Shown one piece after another: positions 1 through 7,510 of a stretch of 24,737 nucleotides of DNA. Position 1 is the stretch's first letter. Every line of letters begins with the position of its first letter. The translations under genes were made by a program, and so were the position numbers. The stretch lies in the NCBI GenBank assembly GCA_029068665.1, contig JAIECC010000175.1, positions 1 to 24,737 on the forward strand. The letters run 5' to 3'. This DNA is from Lachnospiraceae bacterium (GTDB lineage Bacteria > Bacillota > Clostridia > Lachnospirales > Lachnospiraceae). Below the pieces are notes generated by a model. The model did not search any database. It was not told the DNA's origin and saw only the letters and a program-made list of their open reading frames with translations.

Positions 1-1262
1 AACCAACAGCAGCAGCAATTGCATATGGGCTGTATGAAAGCAAGGGAGATGCAAAGTTCCTGGTCTTTGATCTGGGCGGCGGTACCTTTGATGTATCCAT
101 TTTGGAATTATCCGGTCCGATTCTGGAGGTTCGGGCAGTTGCCGGTGATAATTTCCTTGGTGGAGAGGATTTCACAAATGTACTGGAAGATATGTTCTAT
201 GAGAAATTTGAAGAAATCCACCGGGAAGAATTGGATTCGAAGACGGCGAAATATATTCACAAGCAGGCAGACCTTTGTAAAATGGGGTTTGAAGAGAATC
301 GTACTTCAAAGATGACATGTACAATAGACGAAGAAACTTACGAGCTTGATATTGAATTGACAGAGTATGAGAAGAAATGTGAAGACTTACTGGAGCGGAT
401 ACGGATTCCTGTCAAAAAAAGCCTGACGGACTCCCGGCTGCGGTTGTCGGAAATTGATAAGGTAGTATTGGTGGGTGGAGCTACAAAGCTTCCAGTAGTC
501 CGGCGGTTTGTCGGAAAATTATTCCGTACCTTACCGGATACAACCATTAATCCGGATGAGGCAATTGCATTGGGGGCAGCCATTCAGGCAGCTATGAAGG
601 AGCGTAAGGAATCCATCCGGGAAGTCATATTAACCGATGTCTGTCCGTTTACCTTAGGAACAGAGGTATCTGTTGAGCGGGAAAGCGGTGGTTATGAAAG
701 TGGACATTTTTGCCCGATTATTGAACGAAATACAGTGATTCCGGCCAGCCGTACGGAGACTTTGTATACCATACGGGATAACCAGAGTGTGGTATGTGTG
801 AATGTACTACAGGGTGAAAGTCGGTTTGCTGTAAATAATCTGCTGCTGGGTGAATTGAATGTTGAGATACCGAAAGCACCGAAGGGACAGGAAAGTATCG
901 ATGTCACCTATACCTATGATGTAAATTCCATTCTTGAAGTGCAGGTAAAGATTAATTCTACCGGGAAAATCATCAAGCAGATTTTAAAAGGCCAGCAGGT
1001 GGATATGACAGATGAAGAGATTGCAGCCCGCATGGAGGAGCTTGCATATCTGAAGATTCCACCGAGAGAGCAGGAAGAAAATAAATTATTGTTATTACGG
1101 GGTGAACGGTTATATGAAGAAAATCTTGGAGAGGACCGAAGGGTTGTGGAGCATGCATTGCGGAAGTTTGAGCTTGCATTGAATACACAGGATCCGTTAA
1201 AAATAGAGTCGGCAAGAGTTGATTTTAAAGATTTTCTGGATGAATGGGACGAGTTAAAATAA
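1..1262 (+). CDS. hscC: Hsp70-family chaperone, HscC-like (5' end cut by window)
   Basis: The reading frame is open from position 3 and the start lies outside the window; 419 residues remain. The visible part starts in the ATPase domain with the Hsp70 signature PTAAAIAYGL, then FDLGGGTFDVSILEL, GDNFLGGEDFT and the third signature VVLVGGATKLPVV. The substrate-binding part follows, with ILTDVCPFTLGTEVS, PIIERNTVIPASRTET and VNVLQGE. These segments and the short C-terminus without a long lid match HscC-type Hsp70 better than the roughly 610-residue DnaK. HscC proteins are about 550-570 residues, so about 140 N-terminal residues are missing. The role is ATP-dependent protein folding or client binding in the cytoplasm; the clients are unknown. 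No dnaJ or grpE is seen downstream, so this is not the main dnaK operon. A terminator hairpin follows at 1286-1330. Confidence 0.88.
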   Translation, partial: PTAAAIAYGLYESKGDAKFLVFDLGGGTFDVSILELSGPILEVRAVAGDNFLGGEDFTNVLEDMFYEKFEEIHREELDSKTAKYIHKQADLCKMGFEENRTSKMTCTIDEETYELDIELTEYEKKCEDLLERIRIPVKKSLTDSRLRLSEIDKVVLVGGATKLPVVRRFVGKLFRTLPDTTINPDEAIALGAAIQAAMKERKESIREVILTDVCPFTLGTEVSVERESGGYESGHFCPIIERNTVIPASRTETLYTIRDNQSVVCVNVLQGESRFAVNNLLLGELNVEIPKAPKGQESIDVTYTYDVNSILEVQVKINSTGKIIKQILKGQQVDMTDEEIAARMEELAYLKIPPREQEENKLLLLRGERLYEENLGEDRRVVEHALRKFELALNTQDPLKIESARVDFKDFLDEWDELK

Positions 1263-1285
1263 AAAAGAATAAGATTTAAAAGTGA

Positions 1286-1330
1286 CAAGGACAGTAGCTC
1301 AAGAGGGGGGGAGAGTACTGTCCTTGCTTT
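1286..1330 (+). terminator. Rho-independent terminator after the Hsp70 gene
   Basis: CAAGGACAGTA (1286-1296) pairs perfectly with TACTGTCCTTG (1316-1326), followed by CTTTT. The loop is purine-rich and 19 nt long. It sits 24 nt after the stop codon of the Hsp70 gene. Confidence 0.75.
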
Positions 1331-1575
1331 TGGGAGTTAAAGTATGTAAATGAGGGAGGGTTTCAACAGAGAAAACAACATGAAATTCATCGTCTGCGAG
1401 ATGGGAGTCAAAACAGATTTTGAATTCCTCTCTGGAGAAACCTTTTATTTACAGTGCTATAATAGCATGTGAACAACGTGAATTATATCAGATTTTGGCT
1501 ATATTTTGTAAAATTAAGCCCTTCTTGTTAAAAAAGAAAGAAACTCATCGAAAGGTTTTCGTGCTTTAGTACTGC
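1331..1575. other. Intergenic stretch without a recognisable gene
   Basis: No open frame with a ribosome binding site is seen here. The only structure noted is a perfect inverted repeat, TGCTAT-A-ATAGCA (1455-1467), which contains TATAAT (1458-1463). No matching -35 box lies 16-18 nt upstream, so I do not call it a promoter. Confidence 0.4.
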
Positions 1576-1604
1576 TTGCAGACGAAGGCAGATTGTTGTA
1601 TAAT
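1576..1604 (+). promoter_or_regulatory. Sigma-A promoter of the pspA operon
   Basis: TTGCAG (1576-1581), a 17-nt spacer, and a perfect TATAAT (1599-1604) lie 33 nt upstream of the pspA start. The ribosome binding site AGGAGG is at 1622-1627. There is no sign of the sigma-54 promoter that drives pspA in enterobacteria. Confidence 0.75.
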
Positions 1605-1637
1605 TTACACAAACTAATTTTAGGAGGTTATGTTATT

Positions 1638-2318
1638 ATGGGTGTTTTACAAAGATTTAAGGATATTATGTCATCTAATATTAATGCGTTGTTAGATAAG
1701 GCAGAGGATCCGGAGAAAATGGTTGACCAGTGTCTGCGTGATTTGAATAGTGATTTAGGGAAAGTAAAAGCAGAGACAGCTGCAGTTATGGCAGATGAAC
1801 AGAGAGCAAAGCGGGAATTGGATGAATGTACGGCTGAAATCGCCAAAATGCAGTCTTATGCAGAAAAAGCAGTTTTGGCAGGAAATGATACGGATGCCAA
1901 GAGCTTCCTGACAAAGAAGGCCGATTTGACCAATAAGCAGGCTAGTTTACAGCAGGCATATGATTTGGCAGCAGCTAATTCCATGAAAATGCGCCAGATG
2001 CATGATAAATTGGTGAAGGATATCAATGAATTGAATAGTAGACGGGAGACCATTAAGGAAAAGGTACGGGTGGCAAAAGCACAGCAACGTATTAACCAGA
2101 TGGGAAGCTCTATCGGCGGTGCGGAGGCATCTATGTCGGCCTTTGACCGTATGGAAGCAAAGGCAAATTCTATGCTGGATAAGGCAAATGCCATGGCTGA
2201 ATTAAATAGCGGTGAAGCGGATTCCTTAGATGATCTGGCTGCAAAATATGATTCTGCACCGGCACCGGCAGTGGAAGACGAATTAGCAGCTTTAAAAGCA
2301 CAGATGGGAATGCAGTAA
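1638..2318 (+). CDS. pspA: PspA/IM30 (Vipp1) family membrane-stress protein
   Basis: The product is 226 residues, the usual length for PspA/IM30. It opens with MGVLQRFKDIMSSNINALLD followed by AEDPEKMVDQ, the classic N-terminal amphipathic helix and helix 1 of the family. The rest is almost entirely coiled coil with the Q/K/E/A-rich pattern of these ESCRT-III-like proteins. PspA binds stressed membranes from the cytoplasmic side and limits proton leakage. I chose the ATG at 1638 because AGGAGG (1622-1627) lies 10 nt upstream and the family begins there; an in-frame ATG at 1593 has no such site. The SPFH gene follows after 45 nt with its own ribosome binding site. The pair mirrors Bacillus ydjF-ydjI, in which YdjI and membrane partners recruit PspA. 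Confidence 0.93.
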   Translation: MGVLQRFKDIMSSNINALLDKAEDPEKMVDQCLRDLNSDLGKVKAETAAVMADEQRAKRELDECTAEIAKMQSYAEKAVLAGNDTDAKSFLTKKADLTNKQASLQQAYDLAAANSMKMRQMHDKLVKDINELNSRRETIKEKVRVAKAQQRINQMGSSIGGAEASMSAFDRMEAKANSMLDKANAMAELNSGEADSLDDLAAKYDSAPAPAVEDELAALKAQMGMQ

Positions 2319-2363
2319 TAATCGGCTTTGAATGAAGGCGTGAATGGACTAGGAGGATATATA

Positions 2364-3353
2364 ATGGGTTTGTTTTCAAATCAGTTAGCCAATGTTGTAG
2401 AATGGGAAGAATACCGGGATGATGTATTGTTCTGGAAATGGTCGAATGATGAGATAAAAAAGGGGTCTAAGCTGATTATCCGTCAGGGACAGGATGCCAT
2501 CTTTATGTACAATGGAAAGGTGGAAGGAATCTTTAAGGATGAAGGAAGCTATGATATTGAAACACAGATCATTCCATTTCTTTCTACCTTAAAGGGATTT
2601 AAGTTCGGCTTTAACAGTGGTATGCGTGCAGAAGTGTTGTTTATCAATACGAAGCAGTTCAATATTAAATGGGGTACGCCAAAACCAATCCGGGTACAGG
2701 CTCCGGGTCTGCCGGGAGGACTGCCGATTCGGGCAAATGGTACTTTTGATGTAAAAGTAGGAGATTATCTGGTATTTATTGAAAAGATTGCCGGCATTAA
2801 GAAACAGTATTCCATTAATGAAGTGCGTGAAGTCATGCAGTCCATGCTGTCAGGCTTATTAGTCCGCTGGATTTCAAAAGTAGGTCAGGATATTTTCAAT
2901 CTTCAGGCAAATATGATTGAAATTCAGGATGGCGTGAAGACGGATCTGGATATGGAATTTGTAAAAATCGGTTTATCCGTAGTAAGCTTTCGGATTGATG
3001 AATTCTCTTATCCGGAGAATATTACCAAGCGGGCAGACCAGGCGGCAGAACACTCCATGATAGGTGATATGAACCGCTTCCAGCAGGTTAGTATGGTGGA
3101 TGCCATGACAAGTAACAATGGAAAAGGCGGCACTGGAGCTTCTGATATGATGAATACCATGATGGGTGCCCAGATGGGTATGATGATGGGACAGCAGATG
3201 ATGAACAATATGAATCAGAATAGCCAGAATGCAGGAATGCAGAATCAGCAGATGGGAAATGCAGGGGGTGCAGTACCGAAGTTCTGCCCAAACTGTGGAA
3301 CGCCGACAAATGGAAATAAGTTCTGTGGCAACTGCGGCAATAAGCTGGCATAG
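2364..3353 (+). CDS. SPFH-domain protein with C-terminal zinc ribbon (YdjI-like)
   Basis: The product is 329 residues. Residues 1 to about 240 form an SPFH/virion-core-like domain (MGLFSNQLANVVEWEEYRDD, then IIRQGQDAIFMYNGKVEG and VQAPGLPGGLPIRANGTF). A low-complexity linker very rich in Met, Gln and Asn follows (about residues 258-302). A zinc ribbon ends the protein, with cysteines 308, 311, 321 and 324 (CPNC ... CGNC). No transmembrane segment is evident. The Bacillus homologue YdjI helps bring PspA to the membrane, and the position directly after pspA supports that role; the function here is inferred. The start at 2364 is fixed by AGGAGG (2351-2356); an upstream in-frame ATG at 2328 lacks one. 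The ydjG and ydjH partners found in Bacillus are not present next to it. Confidence 0.9.
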   Translation: MGLFSNQLANVVEWEEYRDDVLFWKWSNDEIKKGSKLIIRQGQDAIFMYNGKVEGIFKDEGSYDIETQIIPFLSTLKGFKFGFNSGMRAEVLFINTKQFNIKWGTPKPIRVQAPGLPGGLPIRANGTFDVKVGDYLVFIEKIAGIKKQYSINEVREVMQSMLSGLLVRWISKVGQDIFNLQANMIEIQDGVKTDLDMEFVKIGLSVVSFRIDEFSYPENITKRADQAAEHSMIGDMNRFQQVSMVDAMTSNNGKGGTGASDMMNTMMGAQMGMMMGQQMMNNMNQNSQNAGMQNQQMGNAGGAVPKFCPNCGTPTNGNKFCGNCGNKLA

Positions 3354-3389
3354 GAGCATAGATTAAATTCTGAATTGTGACTGAACGGG

Positions 3390-3438
3390 AATCGGGATTA
3401 TTCGACTTCTGAAAGGAAGGGGATTAATCCCGATTTTT
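3390..3438 (+). terminator. Terminator of the pspA-SPFH operon
   Basis: AATCGGGATTA (3390-3400) pairs perfectly with TAATCCCGATT (3425-3435), with a 24-nt loop and a TTTTT run ending at 3438. It separates the pspA operon from pcrA, which starts 28 nt later. Confidence 0.75.
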
Positions 3439-3466
3439 AGAATGAACCAGGAAAAGGAGAACGAAG

Positions 3467-5683
3467 ATGCAGACAATATTGAATCCGCCTCAGCAGGAAG
3501 CAGTAGAACATTTAGAGGGACCGCTGCTGATCTTAGCCGGGGCCGGTTCCGGTAAAACCCGGGTCATTACACACCGGACAGCATATTTAATCGAGCAGGG
3601 AATTAATCCCTATCATATCCTTGCCATTACCTTTACAAATAAAGCGGCGGGAGAGGTTCGGGAGCGTGTGGACGATTTGATTGGATTTGGTTCGGAAAGT
3701 GTGTGGATCAGTACCTTTCATTCCTTGTGTGTACGGATTCTTCGCAGGCATATTGAACGGATTGGATTTCAAACCAATTTTACCATATATGATACGGAAG
3801 ATCAGAAACGGATGGTGAAGGAAGTCGCAAGATTTCTGCAGCTAGACCCTAAGATGTATCCGGAACGCCGGCTGATGGCAGAGATATCTAAAGCGAAGGA
3901 AGAATTCATTTCTCCTCATGAGTATGATTTACAGGCACAGGGCGACTATCGGCGCATGCAGATAGCCAGAGTCTACACGGAATACCAAAAGCGTCTGCAT
4001 AGTAATAATGCATTGGATTTCGATGATCTGCTTTATAAGGTTGTACAGTTGTTTCAGGATTGTCCGGATGTATTGGAACAGTATCAGGAGCGGTTTCGGT
4101 ATATTATGGTGGATGAGTATCAGGATACCAATGAAATCCAGTTTCTTCTGGTACGTCAGCTGGCTCGAAAATACAGGAATCTTTGCGTAGTAGGCGATGA
4201 TGACCAGTCAATCTATAAGTTCCGGGGGGCAAATATCAAGAATATTCTGAATTTTGAACAGGAGTATCCGGAGGCCAAAGTGATTAAGCTGGAACAGAAT
4301 TATCGTTCCACAGGGAATATTTTAAATGCGGCAAACGGCGTAATTCGACATAATGTGGGAAGAAAGGATAAGACTCTTTGGACTGCCCAGGAAGCCGGTG
4401 ACCCAATCCGATATAAACAGTATGAGAATGAATATCAGGAAGCAGAGCAGATTGTATGGCAGATATGGGAGAGCCAGGTGCAGGATGGCAGAAACTACAG
4501 TGACTTTGCAGTTCTTTATCGTACAAATGCACAATCCAGAGTATTGGAAGAAAAACTATTGATGAAGAATATACCATATAAAATATATGGTGGACAGAAT
4601 TTCTATGCCAGACTGGAAATCAAGGATCTGCTGGCATATCTGAAGACCATTGCCAATGGTTCTGATGATATTTCCGTAAAGAGAATCATTAATGTGCCAA
4701 AGCGGGGAATCGGTGCTGCAACAATAGCAAAGGTAGAGGATTATGCTATGCGGCAGGAAATCAGCTTTTTGGATGCTTTGTTTCAGGCAGAGGACATCCC
4801 GGGCATTGGAAAAGCCGCTGGCAAGCTGCAGGGTTTCACGGATTTGATTTCTGATTTGCGGGAAGAATTAACCAATGGTCTGTTTTTAAATGAATTGTTT
4901 GATGAAATATTGGAAAAAACAGACTATCGGGAGGCATTAATTGCAGAGCATACGGAGGAATCCATGGCACGGGTGGAAAACATCGAGGAGCTTCGCAATA
5001 AAATCGTAAAGTACGAGGAAGAAGCAGAGCATCCTTCTTTGGATGAATTGCTGGAGGAAATCGCACTGGTAGCTGAGGTGGACAGTTTGAACAGCAGTGA
5101 TGACCGGGTAGTATTGATGACGATACATAGTGCCAAGGGGCTGGAGTTCCCGTATGTGTTCCTGTGCGGAATGGAAGAGCGCCTTTTTCCAAGCAGTATG
5201 GCAATGAGTTCTGAGGATGAAGATGCCATAGAAGAGGAACGGAGGCTGTGCTATGTTGGTATTACCAGGGCAAAGGAACGGCTATTTTTAAGCAGTGCCA
5301 GACAACGAATGATGAATGGCAGTAATAACTATAATCCCATATCCAGATTTATAAAGGAGATTCCGGAAGAACTGCTGGACTTAGGGGGATATCGGAAAGC
5401 AGTGAATCATTCGGTTCCACAGGCAGCCCCGAGCAATGTTTCCAAGGTGTTTACAGCCAAGCCTTCCTATGGAAAAACCTTTACGGTAAACCGGGCAGAA
5501 CAACTGGAATATGAGGTGGGAAGCCGGGTACGGCACATTAAGTTTGGTGTTGGCATAGTACAGGAAATAAAAAATGGCGGTAAGGACTACGAAGTAACCG
5601 TTGATTTTGATGATTACGGGATTAAACGTATGTTTGCATCCTTTGCCAAATTAAAAAAAATAGAGGATGAAAGCGGGATATAA
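3467..5683 (+). CDS. pcrA: ATP-dependent DNA helicase PcrA (UvrD/Rep superfamily 1A)
   Basis: The product is 738 residues, normal for Firmicutes PcrA. The motifs are in order: Q-motif (LNPPQQEAV, residues 5-13), Walker A AGAGSGKT (24-31), Walker B VDEYQDT (about 215), motif III GDDDQSIYKFRGA (about 243), motif IV LEQNYRST, motif V TIHSAKGLEFPYVF (about 551) and motif VI YVGITRAKER (about 595). The C-terminal part (VGSRVRHIKFGVGIV, from about 683) is the Tudor-like region that contacts RNA polymerase in PcrA. The enzyme unwinds DNA 3' to 5' in nucleotide excision repair, plasmid rolling-circle replication and removal of RecA filaments or stalled polymerase. AAGGAG lies 8 nt before the ATG. It appears to be transcribed alone. 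Confidence 0.97.
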   Translation: MQTILNPPQQEAVEHLEGPLLILAGAGSGKTRVITHRTAYLIEQGINPYHILAITFTNKAAGEVRERVDDLIGFGSESVWISTFHSLCVRILRRHIERIGFQTNFTIYDTEDQKRMVKEVARFLQLDPKMYPERRLMAEISKAKEEFISPHEYDLQAQGDYRRMQIARVYTEYQKRLHSNNALDFDDLLYKVVQLFQDCPDVLEQYQERFRYIMVDEYQDTNEIQFLLVRQLARKYRNLCVVGDDDQSIYKFRGANIKNILNFEQEYPEAKVIKLEQNYRSTGNILNAANGVIRHNVGRKDKTLWTAQEAGDPIRYKQYENEYQEAEQIVWQIWESQVQDGRNYSDFAVLYRTNAQSRVLEEKLLMKNIPYKIYGGQNFYARLEIKDLLAYLKTIANGSDDISVKRIINVPKRGIGAATIAKVEDYAMRQEISFLDALFQAEDIPGIGKAAGKLQGFTDLISDLREELTNGLFLNELFDEILEKTDYREALIAEHTEESMARVENIEELRNKIVKYEEEAEHPSLDELLEEIALVAEVDSLNSSDDRVVLMTIHSAKGLEFPYVFLCGMEERLFPSSMAMSSEDEDAIEEERRLCYVGITRAKERLFLSSARQRMMNGSNNYNPISRFIKEIPEELLDLGGYRKAVNHSVPQAAPSNVSKVFTAKPSYGKTFTVNRAEQLEYEVGSRVRHIKFGVGIVQEIKNGGKDYEVTVDFDDYGIKRMFASFAKLKKIEDESGI

Positions 5684-5766
5684 TTATTATAGAAGGAAAA
5701 GGTTCTGATTCTGTCACAGTTTGCTGGAAAAAAATGCAAAATAGAATAGTAATATTTTCTTTCTTA

Positions 5767-5775
5767 TGATATAAT
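5767..5775 (+). promoter_or_regulatory. Extended -10 promoter of the small Asp-rich protein gene
   Basis: TGATATAAT is an extended -10 element (TGn plus TATAAT). No clear -35 hexamer is visible at 5747-5752. It lies 43 nt upstream of the ATG at 5818, which has AAGGAGG 8 nt before it. Confidence 0.5.
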
Positions 5776-5817
5776 AATATTATCGTATGGTTTAGTGTCT
5801 ATAAGGAGGGTAATGAT

Positions 5818-6087
5818 ATGAAGAATTTAGATGAGATTATTAGCGCAGTCAAGGTCGGCGAATTAATCGGCGGTAAGAAAGAACCGGAAGAGAATAAGGT
5901 TTTGAAAAAGGTATTATGGGTACTGGCTATTATCGGTGCCGTAGCAGCAATTGCCGGTATTGCATTTGCAGTATATAAGTACTTGACACCAAGCTTCCTG
6001 GATGATTTCGATGACGATTTTGATGATGACTTCGACGATGACTTTTTTGAAGAGGAAGAACCGTTGGAGATTAAGCCGGAAGCATAG
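5818..6087 (+). CDS. Small single-pass membrane protein with Asp/Phe repeat tail
   Basis: The product is 89 residues with no named family that I can assign firmly. Residues 1-30 are a charged cytoplasmic-type head (MKNLDEIISAVKVGELIGGK). Residues 32-54 form one hydrophobic segment (VLWVLAIIGAVAAIAGIAFAV). The tail is extremely acidic, with a DDDF unit repeated several times (DDFDDDFDDDFDDDFF, residues 62-77) followed by EEEE. Similar short proteins with a DUF4366-like layout occur in Lachnospiraceae, recalled from general knowledge and not checked. It has its own extended -10 promoter, a strong AAGGAGG site and its own terminator, so it is a monocistronic gene and very likely real. The function is unknown; the tail could bind cations or a basic partner. 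Confidence 0.8.
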   Translation: MKNLDEIISAVKVGELIGGKKEPEENKVLKKVLWVLAIIGAVAAIAGIAFAVYKYLTPSFLDDFDDDFDDDFDDDFFEEEEPLEIKPEA

Positions 6088-6138
6088 GCTGATTGAGATT
6101 CCATATTGATATTTTGGGTATAAGAAAAAGCGGGAATT

Positions 6139-6168
6139 GGAACTTCCTTTTGGGAAGTTCCCTTTTCT
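6139..6168 (+). terminator. Terminator after the small membrane protein gene
   Basis: GGAACTTCC (6139-6147) pairs with GGAAGTTCC (6153-6161), with a 5-nt loop and a CTTTTCT tail. Confidence 0.8.
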
Positions 6169-6243
6169 GTAAAGTTGGGTTTTAGCTATTTGTATGAGTT
6201 GACAAGTTTTTCCGGAAATATGCGAAAATATAAAAATAAGGTG

Positions 6244-6272
6244 TTGACTTTTTTAGGACCATTCGATATAAT
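6244..6272 (+). promoter_or_regulatory. Strong sigma-A promoter of the tRNA operon
   Basis: TTGACT (6244-6249), a 17-nt spacer and a perfect TATAAT (6267-6272) lie about 65 nt upstream of the first tRNA. This is the best consensus promoter close to stable RNA genes in the window. Confidence 0.85.
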
Positions 6273-6336
6273 AACACTTGCGTTGACAAAAGGGCAGTAA
6301 AACTGAAGAGTAACGCAAAGCAATTTTCGTGGAAAA

Positions 6337-6411
6337 CGGGGTGTGGCTCAGCTTGGCTAGAGCGCTTGATTTGGGATCAAGAGGTCGCAGGTTCGAATCC
6401 TGTCACCCCGA
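6337..6411 (+). tRNA. tRNA-Pro (TGG)
   Basis: The acceptor arm CGGGGTG/CACCCCG, the anticodon stem CTTGA/TCAAG with loop TTTGGGA (anticodon TGG) and the T loop GTTCGAATC are all present. The discriminator is A. CCA is not encoded. Confidence 0.96.
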
Positions 6412-6447
6412 CTGAAATATAATTTTAGTTTCCACAAAAGTAAATGT

Positions 6448-6518
6448 GCGGGTGTAGTTCAATGGTAGAACACTAGCCTTCCAAGCTAGATACGTGGGTT
6501 CGATTCCCATCACCCGCT
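6448..6518 (+). tRNA. tRNA-Gly (TCC)
   Basis: Acceptor GCGGGTG/CACCCGC, anticodon stem CTAGC/GCTAG with loop CTTCCAA (anticodon TCC) and T loop GTTCGATTC. The discriminator is T and CCA is not encoded. It is a short form of about 71 nt, typical for Gly tRNAs. Confidence 0.96.
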
Positions 6519-6558
6519 TTTTTCTTTCGTAACTGACAAAGTTGCCGGAAGGAAATGT

Positions 6559-6632
<74 letters not shown>

Positions 6633-6636
6633 CTAT

Positions 6637-6711
6637 GGTGGGTATGGCGCAGTCGGCTAGCGCGCCAGATTGTGGCTCTGGAGGCCGAGGGTTCGAGTCC
6701 CTCTATCCACC
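6637..6711 (+). tRNA. tRNA-His (GTG)
   Basis: Anticodon stem CCAGA/TCTGG with loop TTGTGGC (anticodon GTG). Acceptor GTGGGTA/TATCCAC with an extra 5' G at 6637 opposite C73 (6711), the identity feature of histidine tRNA. CCA is not encoded. It lies only 4 nt after tRNA-Arg. Confidence 0.96.
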
Positions 6712-6760
6712 CTAAGGAGCAAAGCGTCAGGCGACGTTCCTGGAGATATTTACTTACTAA

Positions 6761-6833
6761 TGGGCTATCGCCAAGCGGTAAGGCACAGGACTTTGACTCC
6801 TGCATCTCGCTGGTTCGAATCCAGCTAGCCCAG
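6761..6833 (+). tRNA. tRNA-Gln (TTG)
   Basis: Acceptor TGGGCTA/TAGCCCA, anticodon stem CAGGA/TCCTG with loop CTTTGAC (anticodon TTG) and T loop GTTCGAATC. The discriminator is G. A 49-nt spacer separates it from tRNA-His and holds a small CGTC/GACG hairpin. Confidence 0.96.
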
Positions 6834-6878
6834 TTTGAAAGCAGCCTGCTTTCATGGGATTCAATTTTATATTGAAAT

Positions 6879-6951
6879 GGGATATTAGCTCAGGTGGTAG
6901 AGCACTTGACTTTTAATCAAGTTGTCCGGGGTTCGAGTCCCCGATGTCTCA
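6879..6951 (+). tRNA. tRNA-Lys (TTT)
   Basis: Acceptor GGGATAT/ATGTCTC with two G-T pairs, anticodon stem CTTGA/TCAAG with loop CTTTTAA (anticodon TTT) and T loop GTTCGAGTC. The discriminator is A. It is the last tRNA of the array and is followed directly by two hairpins. Confidence 0.96.
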
Positions 6952-6959
6952 TGACTGAT

Positions 6960-7017
6960 AAGCCTTGAAAATCAAGGCTTGAGCGAAAAAGAAGCACTCC
7001 AATGGAGTGCTTTTTTT
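6960..7017 (+). terminator. Tandem hairpins ending the tRNA operon
   Basis: The first hairpin is AAGCCTTGA/TCAAGGCTT (6960-6968 and 6972-6980, AAA loop), without a T run. The second is AGCACTCC/GGAGTGCT (6993-7000 and 7004-7011, AAT loop), followed by seven T (7011-7017), and is a strong intrinsic terminator. Confidence 0.88.
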
Positions 7018-7044
7018 GATTTAACCAACAAAAGGGAACAAACA

Positions 7045-7075
7045 TTAACAAATTTTGTGATTTGTCCGATATAAT
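7045..7075 (+). promoter_or_regulatory. Promoter and possible operator of the blaI-like operon
   Basis: TATAAT (7070-7075) lies 30 nt before the blaI-like start, with TTAACA (7045-7050) as a -35 at a long 19-nt spacing. A perfect palindrome ACAAA-T-TTTGT (7048-7058) lies between the two boxes, where a repressor would block RNA polymerase. BlaI/MecI operators are usually dyads with a TACA/TGTA core, so this is a candidate only. Confidence 0.5.
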
Positions 7076-7105
7076 AAATAGCATAGTATAAAGGAGGCAG
7101 ATCAT

Positions 7106-7510
7106 ATGGAACGGGAAACCACTCCCAGCCAAAGTGAATGGCTGGTAATGGAAGTATTTTGGGCAAGTGATACATCCCTTACGGCGAAAGAAGTCATTAA
7201 GAAAATGCGGGAAAAATCAGATATGTCACCAAGAATGGTGCGTGTCCTGCTAAATCGCTTATGGCAGAAAGGGGTCTTGAGCTATACCGTAGACGAGCAT
7301 GATGCAAGGGTTTACCACTATTCTGTGGAGAAATCAAAGGAGGAATGTCAAAAAGAAAAGAGCAGGAAATTTGTAGACAATTATTTTGAGGGAAGCCGGA
7401 AAAATGCAATGGCAGCATTGCTGCAGAGTGCAAAACTGACAGAAGAACAGTTTCGGGATTTAGAAGAAATCTTAGAACAGTGCAAAGAAAAGGATGCTGA
7501 TGAAAAATGA
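7106..7510 (+). CDS. BlaI/MecI/CopY-family transcriptional repressor
   Basis: The product is 134 residues, typical for the family. It has an N-terminal winged helix: SQSEWLVMEVFWA, then TAKEVIKKM and a recognition region MSPRMVRVLLNRLWQKGVLSY. The C-terminal helices dimerise in this family (EEQFRDLEEILEQCKE). BlaI-type repressors are cleaved when their partner membrane metalloprotease senses a signal, and this gene overlaps such a partner by 4 nt (ATGA). AAGGAGG stands 9 nt before the ATG. No beta-lactamase or mecA gene is adjacent. In Clostridia many such pairs control unrelated genes, so antibiotic resistance should not be assumed. Confidence 0.92.
   Translation: MERETTPSQSEWLVMEVFWASDTSLTAKEVIKKMREKSDMSPRMVRVLLNRLWQKGVLSYTVDEHDARVYHYSVEKSKEECQKEKSRKFVDNYFEGSRKNAMAALLQSAKLTEEQFRDLEEILEQCKEKDADEK

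Noticed and set aside
1370..1460. Possible glycine-riboswitch-like segment (GAGATGGGAG ... CTCTCTGGAG)
   Set aside because: The conserved aptamer core (CCGAAGG-type element) is missing and the downstream gene is pspA, not a glycine gene.
2973..3359. Long minus-strand open frames opposite the SPFH gene
   Set aside because: They arise from the low-complexity Met/Gln/Asn linker and have no ribosome binding site or family match.
5799..6104. Minus-strand open frame with a Ser/Lys repeat opposite the small membrane protein
   Set aside because: It is a shadow of the Asp/Phe repeat gene, which has promoter, ribosome binding site and terminator on the plus strand.
6672..6875. Open frame on the plus strand running through tRNA-His and tRNA-Gln
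   Set aside because: It is made of tRNA sequence and has no ribosome binding site.
6917..7132. Minus-strand open frame across tRNA-Lys and the terminator
   Set aside because: It overlaps a tRNA, a terminator and the blaI promoter; no translation signal was found.
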